From CADDZP01 sp035948135 (GTDB lineage: Bacteria; Actinomycetota; Acidimicrobiia; Acidimicrobiales; AC-14): a DNA stretch of 26,065 nt. Below, piece by piece: positions 14,394-21,400 of this stretch; positions within the stretch are counted from its first letter, which is position 1; each line of letters begins with the position of its first letter. Where the stretch lies: assembly GCA_035948135.1 (NCBI GenBank), contig DASZJL010000027.1, positions 1 to 26,065 on the forward strand, read 5' to 3'. The notes under the pieces were generated by a model. The model saw only the letters and a list, made by a program, of their open reading frames with translations, had not been told where the DNA came from and ran no database searches. The position numbers and the translations under genes are program-made.

Positions 14394-15390
14394 GCGCCTC
14401 CGCCACAACCTCCTCGACGCAGGCAGTCACGTCCTCACGAGCCTTCTGTGCCCCAAAGCGCTGGACGAGCGAGACGACCTGGAGGTTGTCGAGCGCGCCG
14501 GGCGGCAATTCATCGACGTAGATGTCACCCGCGACGACGAGCACTGCAACCGCGGCGTCGGCCGCCAGCTCGACGACGCCGCCGACCGCCTTTCCGTCGA
14601 AGGACTGGGCGTCGAGGAAGCCTTCTCCGGTCACCACCAGGTCGACGTCCTGCATGCGCTCGGCGAGCGACAGGGCGTCGGCCACCACGTCGAAGCCGGG
14701 CACGAGCGCGGCACCGAGCGCGGCCAGCCCGCCGGCCAGCCCGCCGGCGGCCCCGGATCCCGGAATCGCTCGCACGTCGACGCCGTAGTCGCGTTCGTAG
14801 ACCTGGGCCAGGCGCTCGAGGCGCCGGCGCAGCAGGGCGACCTGGGCCGGCGTGGCGCCCTTCTGCGGCGCGAAGACCTCGGCCGCGTCCAGGAACGTGA
14901 TCTGAACGTCGCATGCCACGGTCACATCGACGCCGCGCAGCCGGCGGGGTCCGAGGGCGGTGAGACAACCGAGGCCACCATCGGTCGTCGCAGATCCGCC
15001 GACGGCGACGATGACGCGGCGGGCGCCCTCGTCGAGCGCCGTGGCGATGAGTTCACCCGTGCCGTAGGTCGTGGCTTGCACCGGGTCGTTGCCCTCGGCG
15101 CCACCGGCGAGCGTGAGGCCCGACGCCCGTGCCATCTCCACCACCGCGCCCTCGTCGCGCATACGCCACTCCGCCTCGACCGGAGCGCCCAGGGGGCCGC
15201 GCACCCGCGCCCGGCGTACCCGGCCGCCCAACGCCTCCAGCGTGCCCTCGCCGCCATCGGCGATCGGCGCCTCGTCGCACTCCCAGCCCGCGCCCGTGGC
15301 GGCACGGGCGACGGCGTCGGCGACGGCCTGTGCGGTAGCCGTCCCCCGGAACTTGTCGGGGGCGGCGAGGACGCGTCGGGCGGCAGCCAT
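14371..15390 (-). CDS. glxK: Glycerate kinase (GlxK/GarK family)
   Basis: A 339-residue glycerate kinase (PF02595), phosphorylating D-glycerate, in most characterised members at C2 to 2-phosphoglycerate. It starts at ATG 15390 with MAAARRVLAAPDKFRGTATA, the typical APDKFKGS-like opening. Hallmarks follow: PIADGGEGTLEAL, VAVGGSATTDGGLGCL, GSGAAGGLAGGLAALGA and VVTGEGFLDAQSFDGKAVGGV. A longer frame to 15438 runs into the divergent otsA. The gene lies between gpgP and otsA on the opposite strand. Enzymatic breakdown of glucosylglycerate yields glycerate, so this kinase could return the acceptor to the phosphoglycerate pool. Only 10 bases separate its start from otsA, so both messages may have very short leaders. 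Confidence 0.92.
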   Translation of the reverse strand: MAAARRVLAAPDKFRGTATAQAVADAVARAATGAGWECDEAPIADGGEGTLEALGGRVRRARVRGPLGAPVEAEWRMRDEGAVVEMARASGLTLAGGAEGNDPVQATTYGTGELIATALDEGARRVIVAVGGSATTDGGLGCLTALGPRRLRGVDVTVACDVQITFLDAAEVFAPQKGATPAQVALLRRRLERLAQVYERDYGVDVRAIPGSGAAGGLAGGLAALGAALVPGFDVVADALSLAERMQDVDLVVTGEGFLDAQSFDGKAVGGVVELAADAAVAVLVVAGDIYVDELPPGALDNLQVVSLVQRFGAQKAREDVTACVEEVVAEALRTRAGG

Positions 15391-15400
15391 CCGCCTTATC

Positions 15401-16789
15401 GTGGCGCGCGTGGCGGAGAACGTCGTGATCGTCTCCAATCGGGGGCCTTTGTCGTTCTCTCACGACGGCGCCGGCAACCTCGTCGCCCACCGAGGCGCCG
15501 GAGGCGTGGCGTCGAGCGTGGCGCCCCTCGTGCGGGACACGGGCGCCAGTTGGATGGCCGCCGCCATGACCGACGCCGACAGAGAGGCGTCCGCGGCCGG
15601 CGCCGTCGAGGCGGAGGGCTTCCGCTTCCGCATGCTGGCCGTCGACCCCGACGCCTACCGCATGGCGTACGACGTCGTGTCGAACGCCACCCTCTGGTTC
15701 CTGCACCACGGGCTGTGGGACCTGGCCCGCCGGCCCCGCTTCGACCGCCGCTGGCGGGAGGCCTGGGACGCCTATCGGGCGGTGAACCACACCTTCGCGC
15801 GAGCGATCATCGACGAGGCGCCCGCCGATGCCATCGTGCTCGTGCAGGACTACCACTTCGCCCTCGTCGGCACGTGGCTCGCCCAGGACCGCCCCGATCT
15901 CAGAGCCGTTCACTTCACCCACATCCCGTTCTGCGACCCGGACGCCATCCGCATCCTGCCCGACGATGTGGCCGGCGAACTCCTCGCCGGGATGGCCAGC
16001 CACGCGTCCTGCGGGTTCCACGCCCGACGCTGGGCGCGCAACTTCGAAGCCTGCTGCCAGGAGATGTGGGGGTGGACGCCGTCGACGTTCGTGTCGCCGC
16101 TGGCGCCAGACCACGACGACATCGACGCCGTCGCGGAGTCAGCCGAGTGCGCCGAACAAGGGGCGCTGCTCGACGAGGCATTGGGCGGCCGCCGGCTGAT
16201 CCTGCGCGTCGATCGCATCGAGCTGTCGAAGAACCTCCTGCGTGGGTTCCTCGCCTACGAGGACCTGCTCCGCACGCGGCCCGAGTGGCGCGGCAACGTC
16301 GTGTTCGCCGCCTTCGTGTATCCCTCCCGCGAGGGCCTGCCCGAGTACTTGGCGTACCGCCAAGAGGTCGAGACGCTGGCCGCCCGCATCAACTCGCAGT
16401 GGGGCGTCCCGGGGTGGACGCCGATCCTGCTCGATACGTCGGACAACTTCCCGCGGTCGGTCGCCGCTCTGCGCCGCTACGACCTCTTGTTGGTGAACCC
16501 GGTGCGCGACGGGCTCAATCTCGTCGCCAAGGAGGGCCCACTCCTCAACGATCGCCACGGCGTTCTCGCGTTGAGTCGAGAGGCGGGTGTATGGGAGGAG
16601 CTCGGCGGGGTGGCCCTCGAGGTGAACCCCTTCGACGTGGCCGGCACCGCCGACGTCCTGGCCGCCGGACTCGCCATGGACGCCGAGGACCGCGTGACCC
16701 ACGCCCGCGCTCTCCGCAAGCTCGCTGCGGCGCGAACGCCGCGGGACTGGCTGGAGGACCAGCTGGCGGCAGCCCGCTCGGCTCGATAG
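15401..16789 (+). CDS. otsA: Trehalose-6-phosphate synthase
   Basis: A GT20 enzyme that joins a nucleotide-activated glucose to glucose-6-phosphate. The 462-residue product begins VARVAENVVIVSNRGPLSF. It has the glycine loop HRGAGGVASSVAPL, the VQDYHF version of the HDYHL motif (D150, H152), FTHIPFCDP, RVDRIELSKNLLRGF in place of the usual RLDYSKG-like helix, and NPVRDGLNLVAKEGP (D370). These departures suggest a divergent clade, but the catalytic framework is intact. GTG codons at 15401 and 15410 are equally possible starts; no ribosome site is seen for either. otsB lies convergently about 190 bases downstream, completing the two-step trehalose route. Other GT20 members, such as glucosylglycerol-phosphate synthase, cannot be ruled out. 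Confidence 0.85.
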   Translation: MARVAENVVIVSNRGPLSFSHDGAGNLVAHRGAGGVASSVAPLVRDTGASWMAAAMTDADREASAAGAVEAEGFRFRMLAVDPDAYRMAYDVVSNATLWFLHHGLWDLARRPRFDRRWREAWDAYRAVNHTFARAIIDEAPADAIVLVQDYHFALVGTWLAQDRPDLRAVHFTHIPFCDPDAIRILPDDVAGELLAGMASHASCGFHARRWARNFEACCQEMWGWTPSTFVSPLAPDHDDIDAVAESAECAEQGALLDEALGGRRLILRVDRIELSKNLLRGFLAYEDLLRTRPEWRGNVVFAAFVYPSREGLPEYLAYRQEVETLAARINSQWGVPGWTPILLDTSDNFPRSVAALRRYDLLLVNPVRDGLNLVAKEGPLLNDRHGVLALSREAGVWEELGGVALEVNPFDVAGTADVLAAGLAMDAEDRVTHARALRKLAAARTPRDWLEDQLAAARSAR

Positions 16790-16983
16790 CGACTCACGCG
16801 CGCCACTGCGGCTCCGAAGGGGGCAGCTCCCGGTTCCAAGCGCTCGTACGGTCGTGATCTGGGGCAGTTTGTCCGACTGCAACAGCCACCCGAGTGCTTC
16901 AAACTCGTGAACCCCTTCGTGGAACGGCACATCCGACGGCCGGCACCGACCCGGTCGCCCCCGTCTTTGCACTTTTGACAGCC
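16790..16983. other. Convergent otsA-otsB intergenic region, less GC-rich
   Basis: The stretch is visibly lower in GC than its neighbours, mostly at 16840-16980. It contains a 5-bp hairpin (CGAGT, seven-base loop, ACTCG at 16891-16907) too weak to be a clear terminator. I find no convincing gene, tRNA or promoter in it. Confidence 0.5.
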
Positions 16984-17742
16984 CTACGGCAACAAGCCCC
17001 GAAGGAGCGCGAGCGCCCCTTGGGGGCCGTCGACCACGACGTCAGCGCGCTGCGCGAGTTCGTCGGGCATCTCCGCGCTGCGCACGGCGATCCGCGCCAC
17101 GTGCACACCGTCGGCCGCCATGCGGTCGAGGGCGTCGAAGGCCGCCAAGTCGCCGCGGTCGTCGCCAAGGAAGCAGGCGGCGTCGAGCCCCGCCGCGGCC
17201 TCGGCCAGCGCTGTCCCTTTGTCGCGGCGCAACGGCGGCCGCAACTCGATGGCCTTGCGCGCTGGGAGAGCCTCCAAGCCCGTGCGACGGGCCTCATCGA
17301 GCGCCCAACTGCGGACCGCGGCCTCGCGCTGCGGGTCGGCGCGCCAGTGCAACGTGACCGAGAAGCTCTTGCGCTCGACCCGCTCGGCGATGCCGGCCGC
17401 GTCGGCGCGCGCCGCCACATCCTCGACGGTGCCGCGCCACTCGGCCGCTCCGTCCGCAGCGCGGATGTCTCCGTCGACCGCGCGCTCCAGTCCGTACTCG
17501 CCCCAGAGGTCGACGCCGGCCGCGCCGACGTTGTCGAGGAGGAATCGCACTGGGCGTCCGGAGACCACGCCGACGCGGGCGTAGCACTCGGCCAGCGCTG
17601 ACAGCGTCTCGGCCGCGCCCTCGAGGGCACGTGCCGCGTAGGGATCGTCAACGATCGGCGCCAGCGTTCCGTCGAAGTCCGTGTACACGCCCGCCTGCCC
17701 GGGCCGCGCCGCCAAAACATCGAGCGGCGCCGGCAACTCCAT
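16984..17742 (-). CDS. otsB: Trehalose-6-phosphate phosphatase
   Basis: A 252-residue HAD phosphatase that releases trehalose from trehalose-6-phosphate. It starts at ATG 17742 (MELPAPLDVLAARPGQAGVY). Motif I is YTDFDGTLAPIV (D22, D24), motif II VGVVSGRPV, followed by GEYGLE. The cap-domain lysine stretch RKSFSVTLHWR and ARKAIELRPPLRRDKGTALAEA are typical of OtsB. Motif IV is CFLGDDRGDLAAFDAL. A longer frame to 17898 crosses the divergent lipoprotein gene with a basic, non-homologous extension. It faces otsA tail-to-tail, so the two trehalose genes are neighbours but separately transcribed. Family and substrate are both well supported by context. Confidence 0.92.
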   Translation of the reverse strand: MELPAPLDVLAARPGQAGVYTDFDGTLAPIVDDPYAARALEGAAETLSALAECYARVGVVSGRPVRFLLDNVGAAGVDLWGEYGLERAVDGDIRAADGAAEWRGTVEDVAARADAAGIAERVERKSFSVTLHWRADPQREAAVRSWALDEARRTGLEALPARKAIELRPPLRRDKGTALAEAAAGLDAACFLGDDRGDLAAFDALDRMAADGVHVARIAVRSAEMPDELAQRADVVVDGPQGALALLRGLLP

Positions 17743-17767
17743 TGGATGCCGACGGTAGCCTCGGCCG

Positions 17768-18583
17768 GTGCGTCGCCCGAGTCCGAGCGCGCGCCGCTTG
17801 ACCTTTCTGCTTGCGCTGGGGGCGCTGGGTTGCGGCGTTCTCGCCGCTTGCCGTCCGGACACCGTCCAGGTTGCGTTTCGCCCCCCGGTTGGCGCCAAGT
17901 ACCGCTACCAGGTCGATGTGACGAAGGTGCGCACGCTCCAGCTGGGCTCCGACGCGTCCCAGCGCACGGTCGACGACGCCCGCATCGAAGCCGACGAGAC
18001 CGTGCTGACCGCGGGTCCAGAAGGCATCCGCGTGCGCGTCGAATTGCGCCGCGCCGGATCGGCGCCCCGCCTGTTCGTGGTGCTGTTCGATCGCGCCGCC
18101 CAGCTCACTGCGGTGGAGACAATCGAGGGCCTGCCCGCTTCGGTGTTCGAGCCGTTCGGACTCTCGGAGATCTTCCCCGCCGCGGCCGGCGCCCCTCCGG
18201 CCCGGCCGCTCTCGGCCGGGGAGCAGTGGACGATTGACGACCGCCTCACGCTTGCGGGATCCACGCCCGCGCGACTGCGAGGGTCGGGACGGTTGGTGTC
18301 CTTCGGGGTCGTCGGCGGCCGCAAGGTTGCGTCCATCCGCTCCTCGACACGCTTGCCGGTCGCGGCCGAGAGCACACTGCAGGGTGGCGAGCTTGCGCTG
18401 CACGGTGTCGAGAGCACGGTCAGCACGGCCAGCCGCGAGCTGGCCGACGGCGCCGTGGAGGAGGCCTCCTCGACGACGGGCGGCAGCTACGACGTCGTGC
18501 TGACGCCCGGCGGCGGAGGAGGTACGCCCGTGACGGGAAGACTCACGATCGAGGTGCGGTCGAAGACCAAGCGCCTGCGCTGA
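17768..18583 (+). CDS. Putative lipoprotein of unknown function
   Basis: A 271-residue protein starting at GTG 17768, 25 bases from the divergent otsB start. The N-terminus MRRPSPSARRLTFLLALGALGCGVLAACRPD is a lipoprotein signal with the lipobox LAAC, lipidation expected on C28. The mature part is rich in beta-strand-like segments (VGAKYRYQVDVTKVRTLQL, ETVLTAGPEGIRVRVELRRA, GRLVSFGVVGGRKVASIRSST) with a GGGGG stretch near the end. This resembles periplasmic beta proteins that carry repeated strands, but I recognise no family. It likely sits on the outer face of the membrane. It is convergent with the VirR-like gene with only 16 bases between. Confidence 0.75.
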   Translation: MRRPSPSARRLTFLLALGALGCGVLAACRPDTVQVAFRPPVGAKYRYQVDVTKVRTLQLGSDASQRTVDDARIEADETVLTAGPEGIRVRVELRRAGSAPRLFVVLFDRAAQLTAVETIEGLPASVFEPFGLSEIFPAAAGAPPARPLSAGEQWTIDDRLTLAGSTPARLRGSGRLVSFGVVGGRKVASIRSSTRLPVAAESTLQGGELALHGVESTVSTASRELADGAVEEASSTTGGSYDVVLTPGGGGGTPVTGRLTIEVRSKTKRLR

Positions 18584-18599
18584 TCCGCGGCTCGCTCCT

Positions 18600-19262
18600 C
18601 TAGTGCTTGACGGTGGTCGTCGTCAGAGGCTTGGTCGTGGTGGCGGTGTGGGCCGTCGTCGGCGTCACCGGACGGGCAGTCGTCGCCGTGGTGCGACGCG
18701 CTGTCGTCGGCGGCGACGACCCCGGCGTCGGGTTGGCCGTCCTCGCCAAGTCGGGCCCGACCACGACGATCACGTCGGCGCCGCGCGTGTCGCTGACCGG
18801 TGGCGGCGTCGGCATGGCCTGAACGGCCGAGTCGGGCAGACCGAGGAGCTGTGCCACGACACGCGCCTCACGTTCGAAACCCGGGTTATAGAAGACGTTC
18901 GAGGACGACGCCGGAGTGGTGGTGTTCGTCGCCGCGAGCACGTTGTACCCGGCCTGCTTAAGCCGAGTGAAGATTGCGGTGCCCGCCCCCGCGGTGGACG
19001 TGCCGTTGGTGGGCAGCACCTTGATGTCGCCTGGCGTTCGCACCGGGACGGTGATCGTGGTGGCCGTCGGTGGGCGCACCGTGATTTCGGGCGTCGGGGA
19101 GACGACCGTGCGGATCGACCGGGAGTATGGGTCCCCCCCGCCGGAGCGGAGGAGGATGATGCCGAGGATGACGGCGACCGCGAGCAGCCCGGCGCCGCGC
19201 AGGGCGGCGCCCCCCGCCGAGCGGCCGAAGGAGCCGTCGGTGGCAGCGTGGCGGGCCGCCAT
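18600..19262 (-). CDS. LytR_C-domain membrane protein, VirR (Rv0431)-like
   Basis: A 220-residue protein with one N-terminal membrane helix (residues 22-41, LRGAGLLAVAVILGIILLRS). A Thr/Pro linker follows, then a LytR C-terminal domain at about 78-172 (IKVLPTNGTSTAGAGTAIFT, LKQAGYNVLAATNTTTPASS, VFYNPGFEREARVVAQLLG, ADVIVVVGPDLA). It follows a DUF3263 gene after one base, the same pair as Rv0430-Rv0431 of M. tuberculosis, where VirR affects envelope integrity and vesicle release. Unlike that protein, as I recall it, this one ends in a 45-residue tail of Thr, Pro and Ala, with runs such as TTTTVKH. The role is probably cell-envelope maintenance, by analogy. Confidence 0.85.
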   Translation of the reverse strand: MAARHAATDGSFGRSAGGAALRGAGLLAVAVILGIILLRSGGGDPYSRSIRTVVSPTPEITVRPPTATTITVPVRTPGDIKVLPTNGTSTAGAGTAIFTRLKQAGYNVLAATNTTTPASSSNVFYNPGFEREARVVAQLLGLPDSAVQAMPTPPPVSDTRGADVIVVVGPDLARTANPTPGSSPPTTARRTTATTARPVTPTTAHTATTTKPLTTTTVKH

Positions 19263-19263
19263 C

Positions 19264-19518
19264 TCAGCGGGGCTGGTCGGCTGAACGGCCCTCGAAGCGC
19301 GCCCGCCGGCGGCGGTCGCGCAGCCGGCGCAACCGACGGACGACCAAGGGGTCGTACTCGATGGCGTCGGGCGACTCGAGGAGGCTGTTCAGGACCTGGT
19401 AGTAGCGCGTGGCCGAGAGTTGGAAACGCTCGCGGATCGCGAGCTCCTTGGGTCCCGGCTCCGCCCACCAGGTCCGCTCGAAGTCCAGGATCGCTCGCTC
19501 TCGGTCTGAGAGTGCCAT
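19264..19518 (-). CDS. DUF3263 family protein
   Basis: An 84-residue basic protein, MALSDRERAILDFERTWWAE, of the actinobacterial DUF3263 family. It has the signature GPKELAIRERFQLSATRYYQVLNSLLESP, a probable helix-turn-helix-like region, and an arginine-rich end (RRLRRLRDRRRRARFEG). A DNA- or RNA-binding role fits but is not shown. I start at ATG 19518; the longer frame to 19554 adds a weak extension. It is separated by one base from the VirR-like gene, so the two are co-translated. The same pairing is conserved in mycobacteria. Confidence 0.88.
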   Translation of the reverse strand: MALSDRERAILDFERTWWAEPGPKELAIRERFQLSATRYYQVLNSLLESPDAIEYDPLVVRRLRRLRDRRRRARFEGRSADQPR

Positions 19519-19613
19519 CCAAGGCAGCCTGCCTCCCGCGGCACGGAGGGTCAAGCATCCCCCATCCGCGCGCCGCCCCTACTGTGGCTGTACAGCAACA
19601 TTCCAACTGCTGC

Positions 19614-19686
19614 GCCCGAGTAGCTCAACCGGCAGAGCACCCGCCTTGTAAGCGGGAGGTCGCGAGTTCGAGTCTCGCCTCGGGCT
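19614..19686 (+). tRNA. tRNA-Thr (anticodon UGU)
   Basis: A complete cloverleaf: acceptor GCCCGAG (19614-19620) pairs perfectly with CTCGGGC (19679-19685). The anticodon stem CCCGC/GCGGG encloses loop CTTGTAA, anticodon TGT. The T arm GCGAG/CTCGC encloses TTCGAGT. The discriminator is T, as in many Thr tRNAs, and CCA is not encoded. Confidence 0.97.
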
Positions 19687-19703
19687 CCGACGAACCCCGC
19701 TGC

Positions 19704-19994
19704 CTATGCCGAGGACGTGGCGGGGTCGGGCGGCTCAGGCACAGAGCCCGGCGGCGGCCACTGGCCCGTCGCGGTGAGCTCCTCGGCCAGGCTGTAGACC
19801 TTGCGGTTGGTGTGCTGAGAGGCCCGTCGTAGGTTCTCGAACGCATCGTCGGCCGCGATGCGAAAGCGCTCCATCAGGATGCCCTTGGCCTGGCCGATCA
19901 CGTCGCGGGTAACCAACGCCCGTTCAAGGTGGTGGACCTGGGCGGTCAGCGCGGCCGCCGGGTCGTCCGACGGCGCTCGCTCGATGTCCACCAC
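19704..19994 (-). CDS. Stand-alone ANTAR-domain protein
   Basis: A 96-residue protein that is almost only an ANTAR RNA-binding domain (about residues 22-78). It shows LERALVTRDVIGQAKGILMERF, with the conserved Ala and the GxAKGILM signature, then ADDAFENLRRASQHTNRKVYSLAEELT. ANTAR proteins bind paired hairpins in nascent RNA and prevent termination, usually after activation by a histidine kinase or an attached GAF/receiver domain. No sensor domain is present here. A GAGGAGG ribosome site precedes two candidate GTG starts (19994 and 19991). The gene lies just downstream of a small helical protein resembling histidine kinase dimerisation helices; the two may form a sensor/effector pair. Confidence 0.9.
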   Translation of the reverse strand: MVDIERAPSDDPAAALTAQVHHLERALVTRDVIGQAKGILMERFRIAADDAFENLRRASQHTNRKVYSLAEELTATGQWPPPGSVPEPPDPATSSA

Positions 19995-20047
19995 AGCACC
20001 TCCTCGCGCGATGAGAGGTCACCAGAAGATTCTGCATCCCGCCCGCG

Positions 20048-20341
20048 CTAGGTGGTCAGGTCTGGTGTCGGGTGCGGCCCTGCGGACCCGTTGGAGCTGG
20101 CGGGAGGCGGCGGCGCTTCGGAGTCGAGGCCCCGGGTCAAGAGCTTGAGCCCCTCGTCCACGGTGGTGGCGTGGGCCGCCATGTGCAGCAAGAGGTGCTC
20201 ACGGTCTGCCGCCGGAAGGCTGTCCCACAGACTCAACAGCGTGCTGATGCCCATGGACACGACGGCCGAGGAGTTGAGCAGATAGTGCGCGGCGACCGAG
20301 CCTTCGGCAGCGGCCTCCTGGGATTTGGGTGTCGCCGACAC
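20048..20341 (-). CDS. Small helical protein resembling a histidine-kinase dimerisation domain
   Basis: A 97-residue protein starting at GTG 20341 (VSATPKSQEAAAEGSVAAHYLL). Residues about 15-70 read as two amphipathic helices, VAAHYLLNSSAVVSMGISTLLSLWDSL and ADREHLLLHMAAHATTVDEGLKLLTRGL. This resembles the DHp (HisKA) hairpin: a histidine followed by L-x-N, and a second helix with the usual leucine/valine spacing. There is no ATP-binding domain. The tail is Pro- and Ser-rich. A longer frame to 20458 is arginine-rich and less likely. I do not recognise a named family. It lies 53 bases upstream of the ANTAR gene on the same strand, so the two are probably co-transcribed. Confidence 0.65.
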   Translation of the reverse strand: MSATPKSQEAAAEGSVAAHYLLNSSAVVSMGISTLLSLWDSLPAADREHLLLHMAAHATTVDEGLKLLTRGLDSEAPPPPASSNGSAGPHPTPDLTT

Positions 20342-20444
20342 CTTGCCCACAGGCCGCCTCTCAGCTCGTCGCGATGAGGAGCGAGCCGGGGTCCGGGGCG
20401 AATCTCCGATGCCACGGTACACGCATCGCGGGCGAAAACGGCCA

Positions 20445-20478
20445 CAAGTTGTCCCCAAGCGTCCCCAAGTTGTCCCCA
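20445..20478. repeat. Pair of direct repeats 21 bases apart
   Basis: CAAGTTGTCCCCA occurs at 20445-20457 and 20466-20478; between them is a partial third copy (GTCCCCAA). The spacing of 21 bases is two helical turns. The site lies upstream of the small helical/ANTAR gene pair and downstream of sigH. It could be a tandem operator. Confidence 0.75.
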
Positions 20479-20488
20479 GGGGGTGGGG

Positions 20489-20509
20489 AAAGGGCCGGGC
20501 GCTTGGCCC
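20489..20509 (-). terminator. Weak hairpin after sigH
   Basis: On the minus strand GGGCC (20509-20505) and GGCCC (20496-20492) can pair and are followed by TTT, ten bases past the sigH stop. The stem is short, so this is only a possible terminator. Confidence 0.4.
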
Positions 20510-20518
20510 CTCTACTGC

Positions 20519-21181
20519 CTAAACGAGAAGTGCTTCGGCCTCGTCCTCGGCCGCGTCACGCTCGGCCAGGTGGACCTCGAGCTTGCGCTTGATGCGCTGG
20601 AGGGCGTTGTCGATCGACTTCACGTGGCGGCCCAGCTCCTCACCGATCTCCTGGTAGGAGCGGCCTTCCACGTAGAGGCGGAGGACGTCGACCTCGAGGC
20701 CGGACAGCAGGGTGGCCATCGAGTCACGCATGGCGCCCATGCGCTCGCTCGAGACGACCTCTTCGGCGGGGTCGGCCACGTTGTGGTCGTCCAGGAGGCG
20801 CTCCACGGTGCGCTCGCCGGGATCGTCGCCCCCCCGCACACCCGAGATCGAGACGTACTGGTTGAGCGGCTGATGCTTCTGGCGAGTCGCGGTCTTGATG
20901 GCGGTGATGATCTGGCGGGTGATGCACAACTCGGCGAACGCTCGGAAGGAGGCCTGCCGGTCGTCGCGGAAGTCACGGACCGCCTTGTACAGGCCGATCA
21001 TGCCCTCCTGCTCGATGTCGTCGAAGTCGGCGCCGACGAGGAAGTACCCGCGGGCCTTGGAGCGGACGAAGCGGCGGTAGCGCTCGAGGAGGGTGTCGAG
21101 AGCCTCAACCTCGCCGAGGCGATAGCGAGCGACCAAGGTGTCGTCGCTGAGATCGGCGGGAGAGTCCAGGCAGAGCGGCAT
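20519..21181 (-). CDS. sigH: RNA polymerase sigma factor, SigH (Spo0H)-like
   Basis: A 220-residue sigma-70 family factor very like Bacillus sigma-H. It shows SDDTLVARYRLGEVEALDTL, the core-binding region 2 (RSKARGYFLVGADFDDIEQEGMIGLYKAVRDF), ELCITRQIITAIKTATRQKH (2.3-2.4) and the region-4 helix-turn-helix GRSYQEIGEELGRHVKSIDNALQRIKRKLE. The ATG at 21181 has an AGGAG site six bases upstream. A longer frame to 21340 would cross the promoter. No anti-sigma gene is adjacent. In Bacillus sigma-H drives early sporulation; no sporulation gene is seen here, so its regulon is unknown. The position next to rlmB, ispF and ispD repeats the Bacillus neighbourhood. Confidence 0.93.
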   Translation of the reverse strand: MPLCLDSPADLSDDTLVARYRLGEVEALDTLLERYRRFVRSKARGYFLVGADFDDIEQEGMIGLYKAVRDFRDDRQASFRAFAELCITRQIITAIKTATRQKHQPLNQYVSISGVRGGDDPGERTVERLLDDHNVADPAEEVVSSERMGAMRDSMATLLSGLEVDVLRLYVEGRSYQEIGEELGRHVKSIDNALQRIKRKLEVHLAERDAAEDEAEALLV

Positions 21182-21261
21182 TCCTACTCCTGTGGCTGCG
21201 TCGGGGGGGTGCGGATGGGCTCGGTGAGTGGTGCGAATCCCTGCGTTCCAAGGACTAGTCC

Positions 21262-21291
21262 GTTGTAACCATCCTGACCACGGAGTGTCAA
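21262..21291 (-). promoter_or_regulatory. Promoter of sigH
   Basis: Minus-strand TTGACA (21291-21286), a perfect -35 box, and TACAAC (21267-21262) are 18 bases apart. Transcription would begin near 21255, about 75 bases before the sigH ATG. It sits in the AT-richer, gene-free stretch between rlmB and sigH (21182-21400), where I see no other gene. Confidence 0.65.
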
Positions 21292-21400
21292 TGGTCACTC
21301 TGCGCCATTCCACAGGTGACTCCCTGGCCAGTGTGGCCAAAGAACAGTGGTGTAAATACCCTTAAAGGCCGCGTATTAGGGCCTGAGTGTGACGAAATGG

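Noticed and set aside
13921..16857. A 978-codon plus-strand frame
   Set aside because: It crosses gpgP out of frame, lies antisense to glycerate kinase, and crosses otsA out of frame. The three real genes explain the region.
16861..16960. tRNA-like hairpin with a CTTCAAA loop, considered as a selenocysteine tRNA
   Set aside because: Only an anticodon-like stem forms, and with the register that pairs, position 33 is not T. No acceptor stem or TTCGA T-loop is present.
20445..20478. DnaA-box-like repeats as a replication origin
   Set aside because: Only two copies, each with a mismatch; no dnaA or dnaN nearby and no AT-rich unwinding element.
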